DNA of 64,000 nt, taken from the NCBI GenBank assembly GCA_027451405.1, contig DAIDJM010000047.1, positions 1 to 64,000 of the forward strand, in the 5' to 3' direction. The translations under genes were made by a program, and so were the position numbers. Below are positions 18,100 through 27,025 of this stretch, one piece after another; the stretch's first letter is position 1, and each line of letters opens with the position of its first letter. This DNA comes from Acetobacteraceae bacterium (GTDB lineage Bacteria; Pseudomonadota; Alphaproteobacteria; Acetobacterales; Acetobacteraceae). Below the pieces are notes generated by a model. It worked only from the letters and a program-made list of their open reading frames with translations. It did no database searches and was not told the DNA's origin.

Positions 18100-18160
18100 C
18101 CGGCGCGGCTTGACGGTCGTTCCGCGGGCGCCCATCTGCGCCGCCGAAAGGCAGGGCGGC

Positions 18161-18859
18161 ATGATCGAGATCCGGGCGCGCGACGGTCTGGGCGGGGCCA
18201 ATCACGGTTGGCTCGACACCAAACATCATTTCTCCTTCGCGGATTATCACGACCCGGCGCGCATGGGCTGGGGCGCGTTGCGCGTATGGAACGACGACGC
18301 CATCGCGCCGAACACGGGATTTCCTCCGCATCCGCATGCGAACATGGAAATCATCACCTATGTGCGGCAGGGCGCGATCTCGCACCGCGACAGTCTCGGC
18401 AATGCCGGGCGGACGGCGGCGGGCGATGTGCAAGTGATGAGTGCCGGAAACGGAATCCGGCACAGCGAATATAATCTGGAGCCGGAGGCGACGAAGATTT
18501 TCCAGCTTTGGATTCTGCCGCGGCGAAGCGGGGGCGAGCCGAGCTGGGGCGCGCGGGCCTTTCCGAAAGGCGAACGGGCCGGGCAGTTCGTGGCACTCGC
18601 CAGCGGTCTGCCGGGAGATGAGGGCGCGCTGCCGATCCGCGCGGATGCGCGCGTGCTCGGCGCCACGCTGCAGGCGGGACAGAGCCTCGATTATGCCGCC
18701 GCCCCTGGGCGTCATCTTTATCTCGTGCCGGCCGCCGGCGCGGTTTCGGTCAATGGGCATCGGGTGGCGGAGGGCGATGGCGCGGCCATTCGCGACGAGC
18801 CGTCCTTGCGGATCGAGGCGGGAGAGGATTCGGAGATTCTGCTGGTCGACGCGGCGTGA
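18161..18859 (+). CDS. Pirin family protein
   Basis: 232 aa. Bicupin with the pirin metal site in the N-terminal cupin: GFPPHPHANMEIITYVRQG and a later GNGIRHSEYN, supplying three His and one Glu for Fe. Some bacterial pirins show quercetinase activity and others bind enzymes; the role here is unknown. The ATG at 18161 follows AAAGGCAGGG. Cytosolic and about the normal family length. Confidence 0.9.
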   Translation: MIEIRARDGLGGANHGWLDTKHHFSFADYHDPARMGWGALRVWNDDAIAPNTGFPPHPHANMEIITYVRQGAISHRDSLGNAGRTAAGDVQVMSAGNGIRHSEYNLEPEATKIFQLWILPRRSGGEPSWGARAFPKGERAGQFVALASGLPGDEGALPIRADARVLGATLQAGQSLDYAAAPGRHLYLVPAAGAVSVNGHRVAEGDGAAIRDEPSLRIEAGEDSEILLVDAA

Positions 18860-18864
18860 GGCGC

Positions 18865-19776
18865 TTAGGCCAATCTCTTCCAGACGCGTAAGTAATCGAG
18901 CGTGTAGTCCCAGTTGTCCGGCTCGGCCTTCATGCCGGTCAGATCGACGCCCGGCAGATTCATGCCGATCTGGTTGGTGACCAGGATGTGCGCGGGCGGC
19001 GCGCGCCAGAGATAGTTCACCTGCTGCAACTCGACCCCGTCCAGTAGCCACACCGGCGCGCCCTGCCGCCAGTCGAGCGCGAAGACGTGAAAGCCGGCCG
19101 AGAAATCGATGCCCGGGTCGTATTTGCCGTCATCCATCCGGGTGAAGAGCGGGTGCGGGTTGCCGTAGCGCTCGGGATGGCCGTTGACCTGCACATGGCT
19201 TTCCATGATGCGCGGCACCGTGCGGTGCTGCCAGACGAAGAATTCGAAGATGTCGATCTCCGGCGGCCATGGCGTCGCGGAGAAGGTGGCGTTCGGGTAT
19301 TCGACGCCGGGATTGATCCAGAAGGCGGGCCAGACGCCCAAGCCCCGCGGCAGCTTGGCGCGCATCTCGACGACCATGCCCTCGGTGAAGGGCAGGAGCG
19401 CGCGCAGCATGCCGGATTCGATGCCGCCATTGTGCAGGCCGCCGCCCGGCGGAATGCGGCCTTTGAGGATCAGCGTATCGGCCGTGAAGACATGGAGCGA
19501 GCGCGGATCGCCTTCCGGATAATCGCGATGCTTGGACCAGTAGCTCCACAGCCCGTCGAGGCGGCCCTGGTCATAGATGTAACGGTATCGGAAGAAGCGG
19601 TCGAGGTCGGATTTGCGTCGCACGGTGGCGTCCGGGCGGGAATGTCCGAAGCGCCAGTCGCGCAGATTGGCGAAGGTGCCGGTGAGGCCGAGCGGCTTGA
19701 CCGCGGATGACGCGGCCAGGCCGAGGGAGGCGGCGCTGGCCAGGACCCCGCGCCGGGTCAGGGCCGGCGAAGGCAT
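18865..19776 (-). CDS. Glycoside hydrolase family 16 protein, Tat-exported
   Basis: 303 aa. Twin-arginine-type leader (LTRRGVLASAASLGLAASSA), then a GH16 beta-jelly-roll with the catalytic motif EIDIFEFF (Glu-x-Asp-x-x-Glu; about 193-200) and aromatic binding-site residues (GVWPAFWINPG). GH16 enzymes cut beta-1,3/1,4-glucans and galactans. It is the last gene of a minus-strand set with the Wza-like lipoprotein (TGATG overlap) and the outer-membrane barrel, so it probably trims the exopolysaccharide that this cluster makes. Confidence 0.88.
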   Translation of the reverse strand: MPSPALTRRGVLASAASLGLAASSAVKPLGLTGTFANLRDWRFGHSRPDATVRRKSDLDRFFRYRYIYDQGRLDGLWSYWSKHRDYPEGDPRSLHVFTADTLILKGRIPPGGGLHNGGIESGMLRALLPFTEGMVVEMRAKLPRGLGVWPAFWINPGVEYPNATFSATPWPPEIDIFEFFVWQHRTVPRIMESHVQVNGHPERYGNPHPLFTRMDDGKYDPGIDFSAGFHVFALDWRQGAPVWLLDGVELQQVNYLWRAPPAHILVTNQIGMNLPGVDLTGMKAEPDNWDYTLDYLRVWKRLA

Positions 19777-20327
19777 CAGAAATGGCGCTCGAAGATCTTC
19801 ACCACGTCGCCGGGGGCGAGCAGGGATTGCGGCGTGATCCGGCCTTTTTCGACCTGGCCGTTCACCGTGCGGATGTCCTGCGCCTCGTCCTCGACGGCCC
19901 GGTAGGTGAAGCCGCCGGCGACGGCGACTGCGGTGAGCATGGTCATACCCGGCTGATACGGATATTGGCCGGGCCGGTTCACTTCACCGAGCACGAAAAT
20001 CGGCCGGTAGGTGGTCACTTCCACCGACACGCTCGGATTGCGCAGCAGGTTGCGCTTGCTGAATTCCTCGTCGAGCATGCTGGCGAGCTGCTCGGGCGTG
20101 GTGCCGGCCGCGTGCACGTTGCCGAGCAGCGGGATCGCCAGATCGCCCTGATCGTCGATCCGGAACTTGCCGCTCAGCTGTTCGGCGCCGAAGGTGATGA
20201 TCCGGACTTCATCGCCGCCGCCGAGCCGGTAGCCGCCCGGGGTGTAATCGCTCATCGGAGGCAGGCCGCTGCCGGGATCGCAGGCGGCGAGCAGGAGCGG
20301 GGCGAGGATCGCCATTCGTTTCAGCAT
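19776..20327 (-). CDS. Polysaccharide export lipoprotein (Wza/Poly_export family)
   Basis: 183 aa. Lipoprotein signal (MLKRMAILAPLLLAACDPGS, lipobox LAAC), polysaccharide-export domain (YRLGGGDEVRIITFGAEQ, GDLAIPLLGNVHAAGTTPEQ) and a SLBB domain (FVLGEVNRPGQYPYQPGMTM). It would form the outer-membrane or periplasmic export channel for a polymer. The ATG at 20327 follows TGGAGGCAAG. It is shorter than E. coli Wza (about 380 aa) and lacks the C-terminal barrel helix. It ends in a TGATG overlap with the GH16 gene. Confidence 0.92.
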   Translation of the reverse strand: MLKRMAILAPLLLAACDPGSGLPPMSDYTPGGYRLGGGDEVRIITFGAEQLSGKFRIDDQGDLAIPLLGNVHAAGTTPEQLASMLDEEFSKRNLLRNPSVSVEVTTYRPIFVLGEVNRPGQYPYQPGMTMLTAVAVAGGFTYRAVEDEAQDIRTVNGQVEKGRITPQSLLAPGDVVKIFERHF

Positions 20328-20355
20328 CTTGCCTCCAGGATGATGGCGCGGGACC

Positions 20356-21657
20356 TCACAGCGCGACCTTGAGTTGGAGCGCCACGAGATGCTCGCTGTA
20401 ATTGGCACCGAAAATGCCGGTCGGTCCGGGCAGGACAAACGCCCCGCCATTGCCGTTTCGTGTCGAATACGTATAGGTCAGCGCCAGCGCGAGATTGCGG
20501 TTCAGTTTGTAGGTGGCGCCGACGCCGATGTCGTAGAATTGCTGGTTGCCGCTTCCCTGGTAGCTGTCCAGATACACGTCGCCATGCGCGTTCAGCACGA
20601 CGTTCCGGTAGAGCTCGTGATCGACCGAGAGCTTCAGCGCCGTCTCGGTGAAGGCGGTGGTGGCTTCGGCGGCCGAATCCTCGATGTACCGCGCGGCGGT
20701 CGCGGTCACGGTGGTGAGCGGTGTCGGCGTCCAGGTGACCGCGCCTTCGACGATCGGCGCCTGGATCGTCTTGTAGGCGCGGCTCGTGAAATTGCGCTGT
20801 TCGTATCCGCCGAGCAGGCGGAAATCGATGACGCCGTCGGCGTCGTAGGCGAGGCCGACCAGCACCGAGATGTCGTTAAAGCTCTGCAACGGAACGCCCG
20901 GCAGCGGGTTGGCGAAGGTCGCGTTGGCGTCGCGCACGACGAGCACGATGCGGCGGCGCGTGGCGAATTCGTAGGAGGCCACGACGCTGGGTTCGACCAC
21001 GAAACGGTCACGGTAGGTCTGGACGTACGGCTGGTTCAGGACCTGGCCGTTGTCGAAATTATACCAGCTGAGATCGATGCCGGGCTGGATCGAGAGCCGG
21101 CTGTCGACCCAGTTGTAGTTGGTCCGCAGATCGTTGACCCGGTAGGCGATCGGCATGTCGAGCTGCGGCACGTCGAGATCGCCCGGCGTCTGGTAGAGGT
21201 TGAGATGCGAGGCGCCGATATAGAGCGTGTCCTCGCCGATCTGGTGCGAGGCGCCGAGCTGGGCCGACCAGTTCGTGTAGGACTGCACCGATTGCTGCGG
21301 ATATTCGTAATCGTCGAGCGTGAGGGCCGCGTCGGCCTCGTTGACATTGTCCTTGTAGCTGAGCGCGACTTTGGGATTGGTCTCGACCAGCATGCTGCCC
21401 TGCGCCTGCGGCGTGCCGGTCACGTTGCTGTCGTAGCCGATCGATTCGGTGAGTGTCGGCAACAAGGTGAAATTGCCGAACGTCACACCGGTGGGGTCAT
21501 ATTCCGGATGAAGCCGGGTCTGCACGGTCACACCCGGCAGCGGCCCATACCCCGGTATGTTCTGATCCAGATACTGATCGATGACCTGCGCGCTGGCCGG
21601 CGCCGCCATCAGCAGAAGCGGGAGCGCGGCTGGAAGCGCCGATTTCGTCCTCTGCAT
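20356..21657 (-). CDS. Outer-membrane beta-barrel protein of the exopolysaccharide cluster
   Basis: 433 aa. Cleavable signal (MQRTKSALPAALPLLLMAAP, cut at ASA-QV), then a long series of alternating amphipathic strands ending in a C-terminal hydrophobic residue (VALQLKVAL), as in outer-membrane barrels of the BBP2-like family that accompany capsule and EPS loci. The ATG at 21657 fits the signal peptide; in-frame codons upstream would put about 48 non-signal residues in front. It lies 28 nt upstream of the export lipoprotein gene in the same operon. Confidence 0.82.
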   Translation of the reverse strand: MQRTKSALPAALPLLLMAAPASAQVIDQYLDQNIPGYGPLPGVTVQTRLHPEYDPTGVTFGNFTLLPTLTESIGYDSNVTGTPQAQGSMLVETNPKVALSYKDNVNEADAALTLDDYEYPQQSVQSYTNWSAQLGASHQIGEDTLYIGASHLNLYQTPGDLDVPQLDMPIAYRVNDLRTNYNWVDSRLSIQPGIDLSWYNFDNGQVLNQPYVQTYRDRFVVEPSVVASYEFATRRRIVLVVRDANATFANPLPGVPLQSFNDISVLVGLAYDADGVIDFRLLGGYEQRNFTSRAYKTIQAPIVEGAVTWTPTPLTTVTATAARYIEDSAAEATTAFTETALKLSVDHELYRNVVLNAHGDVYLDSYQGSGNQQFYDIGVGATYKLNRNLALALTYTYSTRNGNGGAFVLPGPTGIFGANYSEHLVALQLKVAL

Positions 21658-21821
21658 CGATCCGGTTTTCCCCCTGTTCACAACCACGCGATTACGCTCC
21701 CGCAAGTGCGAACGCGGAGGGGCCAGGATGGTTTCCACGCTCACGATCTTATCCTTTCGCCGCAACGGACGGCGACCAACGATGGGTTGAGTAGCGGTCA
21801 AACAGGGGGGCGGCAGTTCAC

Positions 21822-23078
21822 ATGTCTGTCATAAGCGCCGCTTCGGCCGGGCCCTTGCCCCGGGCGGCGCGGGCCCAGTCGCTCACCGAGGCGCGGCTGC
21901 TGCGCTTCACGGTGCTGCTGTTCGCGGCATCGTTGTTCTTGCAGCGTTTCGGCCTGCCGTTCGGCGCGAAGTCGATCAGCCTGGTGGGCCCGGTCGGGCT
22001 CGGGCTCGCCGCCTTCGAATGGTGGCGCGGCACGCTCGTCTTCCACCGCGGCCGCGTGCTGATTTTCGGGCTGTTGTGCTTCTGGATCGCGTTCGGGGCG
22101 GCGGTGCGGGCCGCGCTGCCGGACAATTTCGGGGTGGCGCCGCTGGTGCGGTCGCTCGCGCAGTTCCTGCTGCTCAACAGTTTCGCGATGCTCGGTTTCG
22201 CCGAGCCGGTGAGCGAGGCGGCTTTCTTCCGGCGCATCAACGGCGTGCTCGCCTGGATCGCGATCGCGGGTCTCGCGCAGTTCCTGCTGCAATTCGCCGG
22301 GCTCGGCCTGTTCGCGTTCCACGGCATCGTGCCCGACTGGCTGCTCTACGAGAAGAACTACGTGCAGATCATCGAGGTGGGGGTCGGCGACATCCTCAAA
22401 TCGAACGGCTTCTTTCTCGAGGAGCCGTCGCTGTTTTCCCAGTTCATGGCGGTGGCGATCATGATCGAGGCGCTTGGGCCGCGAAGGCGCGCCTATTTCG
22501 CGCTGTTCGCCGCCGGCCTGCTGTTGTCCTTCTCGGGCACCGGCTGGATCGTGCTGCTGGTGTTCCTGGCGACCGTCGGTGCCCGGCTCGGTGGCCGCGG
22601 CGTGGCGATCGCGCTCGGCGTGACTGCGGCGCTGGCCTGCGCGGGCGCGGCGATGATGCTGCTGGCGCCCGACATGGCCGCCGCGTTGCAGGATCGCTTC
22701 GCCGAATTCTCTACACCGGGCACTTCCGGGCACATGCGGTTCGTGACGCCGTTCTGGGCGGCCGGCGACGTGATCGGGCGCGATCCGCTCTCGCTGCTGA
22801 CCGGCATCGGCGCCGGCGTGAGCGAGCGGCTCAGCCTGCCCTATGCCTACGACGTGAACACGCCGATCAAGATCATGCTGGAATACGGCATCCCGGCGCT
22901 GATCCTGTATCTCGGGCTGTTTCTCGTGGGCGAGCATACGCCGGCGCAGGGGGCGCTGCTGGCTCCCGTCATCGTGCTCGTTCTGATGACCGGCGGGTAT
23001 CAGGAATTCCCGCCGGTACTGTTTCCGATGCTGCTGCTGGTGTCGCTGGCGCGGCTGCGGCGCGAGGCGCCGGACTGA
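21822..23078 (+). CDS. O-antigen ligase/polymerase-like exopolysaccharide membrane protein
   Basis: 418 aa with about ten membrane helices and a large periplasmic loop (VGDILKSNGFFLEEPSLFSQ, SGTGWIVLLV, GIGAGVSERLS). This is the layout of Wzy/WaaL/ExoQ-type polymerases, which join lipid-linked repeat units on the periplasmic face. It is divergent from the barrel, export and GH16 genes with 164 nt between; a shared control region is likely. Polymerase rather than ligase is inferred from the EPS context. Confidence 0.75.
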   Translation: MSVISAASAGPLPRAARAQSLTEARLLRFTVLLFAASLFLQRFGLPFGAKSISLVGPVGLGLAAFEWWRGTLVFHRGRVLIFGLLCFWIAFGAAVRAALPDNFGVAPLVRSLAQFLLLNSFAMLGFAEPVSEAAFFRRINGVLAWIAIAGLAQFLLQFAGLGLFAFHGIVPDWLLYEKNYVQIIEVGVGDILKSNGFFLEEPSLFSQFMAVAIMIEALGPRRRAYFALFAAGLLLSFSGTGWIVLLVFLATVGARLGGRGVAIALGVTAALACAGAAMMLLAPDMAAALQDRFAEFSTPGTSGHMRFVTPFWAAGDVIGRDPLSLLTGIGAGVSERLSLPYAYDVNTPIKIMLEYGIPALILYLGLFLVGEHTPAQGALLAPVIVLVLMTGGYQEFPPVLFPMLLLVSLARLRREAPD

Positions 23079-23081
23079 GGC

Positions 23082-23498
23082 TCAATCGTCGCGGTGGACG
23101 CGCTCCATGCGCTCGTGACGCTCCTGCGCCTCGAGCGAGAGGGTGGCGATGGGGCGCGCTTCCAGCCGCTTGAGCCCGATCGGCTCGCCGGTCTCTTCGC
23201 AATAGCCGTAAGAGCCGTTCTCGATGCGCAGCAAAGCCTGATCGATCTTGGCGATCAGCTTGCGGGCGCGGTCGCGGGTCCGCAGCTCGAGCGCGCGATC
23301 GGTCTCGACGCTGGCGCGGTCGGTGATGTCGGCCTCATGGATGCCGCCCTGGCTCAGGCTCAGCAGCGTATCGTCTGCTTCGCGCAACAGGTCGGCCCGC
23401 CAGCGGAGCAATTTCTGGCGGAAATACTCGACTTGGAGGGGGTTCATAAACGGTTCGGCGTCGGACGGCGCGTAGTCCGGGGGCAGCGTGACCATCAT
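23082..23498 (-). CDS. dksA: RNA polymerase-binding transcription factor DksA
   Basis: 138 aa. DksA enters the RNAP secondary channel and, with ppGpp, sets stringent-response promoter activity. A coiled coil (FRQKLLRWRADLLREADDTL to DRARKLIAKIDQALLRIENG) carries the tip acidic residues, and the zinc-finger region reads GSYGYCEETGEPIGLKRLEA. Only the first Cys is kept; the others are replaced, as in many alphaproteobacterial DksA proteins, so a classic four-Cys zinc site cannot form. Two adjacent ATGs (23498, 23495) are possible starts. Convergent with the polymerase gene, 3 nt apart. Confidence 0.95.
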   Translation of the reverse strand: MMVTLPPDYAPSDAEPFMNPLQVEYFRQKLLRWRADLLREADDTLLSLSQGGIHEADITDRASVETDRALELRTRDRARKLIAKIDQALLRIENGSYGYCEETGEPIGLKRLEARPIATLSLEAQERHERMERVHRDD

Positions 23499-23626
23499 GC
23501 GGGCGCTTCCTCAGACCGATCTGCTGCGCGGCGGGCTGTCCGGCAGTGTCGGCTGGCGCGGCTTATAGCGGCGGGTATGCGCCTCGCCAAGCGGTTCGCC
23601 GCTGGCACGCCGCCCTGCCGCGGGCG

Positions 23627-24049
23627 CTATGGCCCGAGCGGGTCCGGGGCGGAGCCCTGACCGCCGCCAGCGCGCTTGGCCAGCTCCACCGCCGCCCGCA
23701 CCCGGATTTCCTGCAGCACCGATTCCAGCCCGGGCGACCCCGCCGCCATGCCGCGGTCCGCCAGCTCGGCCAAGCGGGCGAGGCAGGGCGCCGGCGCGGC
23801 GCCGCTCAACAGCACGGTCTGGAGGGATTGCAGGCCGTCGAGCACCGCCTCGCCGTGCCGTTCGGCGTCCTCGGTCTCGCCACCGGTCGCGAGCGCCGGG
23901 AGCGCGGCCGGTGATGCCGGCGCGGTCTCGGGGGCCGGCGCGGCGCCGGCGACGGGATCGAGCCAGGGGTCGAAGCCGGCGCGGCGGCGGGTGCGCCGCG
24001 GCGTGGGTCCGACCGTCACGCTGCCCAGATTGCCGATCCGCTCCACCAT
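23627..24049 (-). CDS. fliX: Flagellar assembly regulator FliX-like
   Basis: 140 aa. Resembles FliX, the alphaproteobacterial protein that couples early basal-body assembly to FlbD-driven late flagellar transcription. The N-terminus is VERIGNLGSVTVGPTPRRTR, a Pro/Ala-rich linker follows, and the C-terminal half is helical (AVLDGLQSLQTVLLSG, LESVLQEIRVRAAVELAKRA), as in the family. Divergent from flgI with 75 nt between, as in Caulobacter. Sequence conservation in FliX is low, so context carries much of the weight. Confidence 0.8.
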   Translation of the reverse strand: MVERIGNLGSVTVGPTPRRTRRRAGFDPWLDPVAGAAPAPETAPASPAALPALATGGETEDAERHGEAVLDGLQSLQTVLLSGAAPAPCLARLAELADRGMAAGSPGLESVLQEIRVRAAVELAKRAGGGQGSAPDPLGP

Positions 24050-24124
24050 GCCGCCACTCCGCCGGCCCGCCCTGCGCGGACCCATGAACGATCCCGAAAC
24101 TCTTCCGTGGTGTGCTGACGGCCG

Positions 24125-25270
24125 ATGCCCCACCGACGCCCGCGCGCCGCGCCGCGATCAGCATGGCGCCCAATCCTTTCCACGCTGCGAATCGCGGTGC
24201 TGGCCTCGTTGCTCGCGACCGCGTCGCGGGCCGAAGTGCGCGTGAAGGACATCGCCGATATCGAGGGGGTCCGGGAAAACCAGCTCGTGGGATACGGGCT
24301 GGTGGTCGGGCTCAACGGCACCGGCGACATGCTGCAGAATTCCATTTTCACCGCGGAATCGCTGGTCGGCATGCTCGAGCGGCTCGGCGTGAACACGCGC
24401 GATCAGATCGCCAAGCTGCAGACCAAGGACGTGGCGGCGGTGATGGTCACCGCGACCCTGCCGGCCTTCGCGCGCAACGGCAGCCGGTTCGATGTTTCGG
24501 TGTCGGCGATCGGCGACGCCACCAATCTCTCCGGCGGCACGCTGCTCGTGACACCGCTGCTCGCCGCCGACGGCGAAGTCTATGGCGTGGCACAGGGCGC
24601 GGTGACCACGGGCGCGATCGCGGCGCGGGGCGCGGCCGCATCGGTCACGCGCAATGTCCCGACCGCGGGCAAGATCGCGAACGGCGCGATCGTCGAACGC
24701 GAGGTGAATTTCGCGCTGGGCGCCCATGACGAGCTGAACCTGGCGCTGCGCAATCCGGATCTCACCACCGCGCGGCGCATCGAAACCGCCATCAACGATG
24801 CGATCGGCGCCGGCACCGCGCATACGACCGATCCGCGCACCGTGGCGCTCAATCTGGCGGGACACGACGTGGTGGGCGCGCTCACCCGCATCGAGGAATT
24901 GCGCGTCGAGCCCGATACGCCGGCGACCGTCATCATCGACGAGGCGAGCGGCACGGTGGTGATGGGTGCGAATGTGCGCATCAGCACGGTCGCGATCGCG
25001 CAGGGAAATCTCACCATCCGCGTCACCGAGGCGCCGGAAGTGGCACAGCCCGGGCCGTTCAGCCGCGGCCGCACCGTGGTGGTGCCGCGCAGCTCGATCC
25101 AGGTCGATACGCAGAGCGACCATAAGCTCGGGCTGCTGACGGCGCAGCCGACCTTGCGCGACCTGGTCGCGAGCCTCAACGCGCTCGGCGTGGGACCGCG
25201 CGACCTCATCAGCATCCTGCAGGCCATCAAGGCGGCGGGCGCGCTGCAAGCCGATCTGGAGGTGCGATGA
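24125..25270 (+). CDS. flgI: Flagellar P-ring protein FlgI
   Basis: 381 aa. FlgI subunits form the periplasmic P ring around the flagellar rod. Signal peptide (LRIAVLASLLATASRA), then VRVKDIADIEGVRENQLVGY, GTGDMLQNSIFTAESLVGML, NVPTAGKIANGAIVEREVNF and the C-terminal LRDLVASLNALGVGPRDLIS, all typical. The ATG at 24125 leaves a 19-residue basic segment before the hydrophobic core; a later start is possible but none is well placed. The stop overlaps the next gene by 4 nt. Confidence 0.96.
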   Translation: MPHRRPRAAPRSAWRPILSTLRIAVLASLLATASRAEVRVKDIADIEGVRENQLVGYGLVVGLNGTGDMLQNSIFTAESLVGMLERLGVNTRDQIAKLQTKDVAAVMVTATLPAFARNGSRFDVSVSAIGDATNLSGGTLLVTPLLAADGEVYGVAQGAVTTGAIAARGAAASVTRNVPTAGKIANGAIVEREVNFALGAHDELNLALRNPDLTTARRIETAINDAIGAGTAHTTDPRTVALNLAGHDVVGALTRIEELRVEPDTPATVIIDEASGTVVMGANVRISTVAIAQGNLTIRVTEAPEVAQPGPFSRGRTVVVPRSSIQVDTQSDHKLGLLTAQPTLRDLVASLNALGVGPRDLISILQAIKAAGALQADLEVR

Positions 25271-25557
25271 GCGATTCCATCGCGGCGCCGGGACCGGTCC
25301 CGGCAGGGTTGGGCTCGACGGCGAAACTCCGTCGCGCGGCCGAGGATTTCACGTCCGTGGCGCTCAACGAGATGCTGGCGCCGATGTTCGAGGGGGCCAC
25401 CGATCCGCAAGGCCCGTTCGGTGGCGGCGCCGGCGAGGAAGCGTTCCGCCCGCTGCTGATCGCGGAGTTCGCCAAGCATCTGGCGGCGTCCGGCGGGCTC
25501 GGCCTGACCGAAATGGTTTATCGCCAGATGCTGGCATTGCAGGAGAGCAAACGATGA
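25267..25557 (+). CDS. Rod-binding protein (FlgJ N-terminal/CheL-like)
   Basis: 96 aa. Matches the rod-binding domain: AAEDFTSVALNEMLAPMFEG and FRPLLIAEFAKHLAASGGLG, TEMVYRQML. It has no muramidase domain, which is usual for alphaproteobacterial versions (often named CheL). It helps rod assembly through the peptidoglycan. Overlaps flgI (ATGA) and the next gene (ATGA), so all three are translationally coupled. Confidence 0.88.
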   Translation: MSDSIAAPGPVPAGLGSTAKLRRAAEDFTSVALNEMLAPMFEGATDPQGPFGGGAGEEAFRPLLIAEFAKHLAASGGLGLTEMVYRQMLALQESKR

Positions 25558-25925
25558 GCGGGTCGGAGGAGGCCGCGATCGAGCGGCTGGCGTGGCTGTT
25601 GCAGGAGGAAAACGCGGCGCTCGAGGCGCTCGATTTCACGCGCGGGCTGCAATTGCTGCCGGCCAAGCGCGAGGCGGCCGAGGCCTTCAGCGCGGCGACC
25701 CGCGGCGCGTCGCCTGGCGATGCCGATGCCGATGCGCTGCGGCGGCTGCGCTTTCTTGCCGACGAGAACAGGGCTCTGCTGGTTCGCGCTTTGCGGGTGC
25801 AGCAACGGGTGATCGAAATGGTCGCGCGCGCGGCGCGCGCGGCGACGCCGCCGCCCGTCTATGGCGCATCGGGACTGCCCGGCGCGGGCAGCGCGACACC
25901 GCGGAGCCTGCTGCAGCGCGTCTGA
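25554..25925 (+). CDS. FlgN-like flagellar chaperone candidate
   Basis: 123 aa, mostly helical. It has a heptad-like N-terminal half (IERLAWLLQEENAALEALDF) and a second helix (LRRLRFLADENRALLVRALR), as in FlgN-type chaperones that escort hook-associated proteins. The C-terminus is Pro/Ser/Gly-rich. The call rests on size, helix pattern and the 4-nt overlap with the rod-binding gene; sequence identity to any named family is not clear by eye. Confidence 0.6.
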   Translation: MSGSEEAAIERLAWLLQEENAALEALDFTRGLQLLPAKREAAEAFSAATRGASPGDADADALRRLRFLADENRALLVRALRVQQRVIEMVARAARAATPPPVYGASGLPGAGSATPRSLLQRV

Positions 25926-25992
25926 AACGAGGCGCGGTGCGCCGCTGAAGCGTGCCGTTCGAGCGCATCTCCGGCGCGGCGCGGGGCGGACT

Positions 25993-26034
25993 CTGAGAAA
26001 AAGAAAAGGCCCGGAAGCGATCGCTCCCGGGCCT
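25993..26034 (-). terminator. Intrinsic terminator of the histone-like gene
   Basis: Hairpin AGGCCCGG-A-AGCGATCGCT-C-CCGGGCCT (26007-26034), 18 pairing positions with one mismatch. On the minus strand it is followed by TTTTCTTTTTCTC, a U-rich run. It lies 23 nt after the stop of the gene at 26057. On the plus strand no T-run follows, so it serves the minus-strand transcript. Confidence 0.8.
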
Positions 26035-26056
26035 GTCGTCGGCGAATGAACGCCGG

Positions 26057-26803
26057 TCAGTCCATGTCGTGCTCTTCGCCGCCCGACTCGTCGAGGCCAT
26101 GTTCCTCGACCGGTTCGACGACCTTCGGCTTGCGGCCGCGGCGCTTCGGTGCCGGCGCGTCGGCGAGCACCGCCATCAGCTCCTCATGCGTCGCCACCCC
26201 GCGCGCGGAACGCGCGGATTCGGCACGCGCGCCGGCGCCACGCGGCAGACGCGGACCGGTGCTCGCGCGCTTCGCACGCGCGGTGCCGTTCGCGCTGCGC
26301 GTAGTCTTGCGCGCGGTGGCCGTTTTGGCGGCGGCCGGCTTGCGCCCGCGGGTCGCGCCCGTGGCTTTCGTCGCCTTCGCGGCAGTCGCGCGTGTCGTGC
26401 GCTTCGCGGTGGCGCCGCGCTTCGCGGCGGTGGCGCGGGTGGCGGCGGTGCGCCCGCGTCCCGTCGCGGCCTTCGCCGGACGGCCGACGGCGCGCGCCGG
26501 ACGCCCGACCGCTTTTGCCGTGCGCGTCGTCTTGCGTGCGGTCGCGGTCTTCGCGGCGGCGGGCTTGCGGCCGCGCGTCGCCCCGGTGGTTTTCGCTTTC
26601 GCCGTACGCGTGGTCTTGCGCGCGGCGGCGGGCTTCGCCGCTTTCGCGCGCGTGGTGGTCTTCTTCGCCGCGGGCCTGCCGGCCGCTTTCGGCGGACGTC
26701 CCGGACCACGGCGTTTCGTTCCGGCCGCACCACGACGCGTCGCCGGCCGTGTCGCCATGGCCTGCTCGCGCGGTGCGGAACCGCTACCCTCTTCGCTGCT
26801 CAT
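26057..26803 (-). CDS. Histone H1-like Lys/Ala/Arg-rich protein with AT-hook motifs
   Basis: 248 aa, highly basic. AT-hook-like cores: KRRGPGRPPK (about 30-39), TRGRKP (about 76 and 151) and KRRGRKPK (about 220). A 22-residue segment is repeated exactly at 73-94 and 148-169, each time containing GRKPAAAKTATARKTTR. The last 20 residues are acidic (PVEEHGLDESGGEEHDMD). It is probably a nucleoid-associated protein binding AT-rich DNA, like H1-type proteins in other bacteria (for example HctA/AlgP types). The ATG at 26803 is 9 nt from AAGGAG; a TTG precedes it. It has its own promoter and terminator, so it is monocistronic. The repeats make the exact length prone to expansion or contraction. Confidence 0.85.
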   Translation of the reverse strand: MSSEEGSGSAPREQAMATRPATRRGAAGTKRRGPGRPPKAAGRPAAKKTTTRAKAAKPAAARKTTRTAKAKTTGATRGRKPAAAKTATARKTTRTAKAVGRPARAVGRPAKAATGRGRTAATRATAAKRGATAKRTTRATAAKATKATGATRGRKPAAAKTATARKTTRSANGTARAKRASTGPRLPRGAGARAESARSARGVATHEELMAVLADAPAPKRRGRKPKVVEPVEEHGLDESGGEEHDMD

Positions 26804-27025
26804 CAAACTTTACTCCTTCGCTGACTGGCCAATCCGCCGACGCGGGCTCGAACGATCCCTGATGCGCCCGGTTTTTTTCTGGACCGCCACCGGCGCCACG
26901 CTTGCGGCGCGCCGGAAAAGCCGCCAAAACAAAGCCGCGCTGATTGCCCGTCCACCCCTCGAAAGCGCCCCCCGGAAAACCAGCCGTCAGGATGACGGCG
27001 CGAATCGCAGATGGCGCTTTTCACG

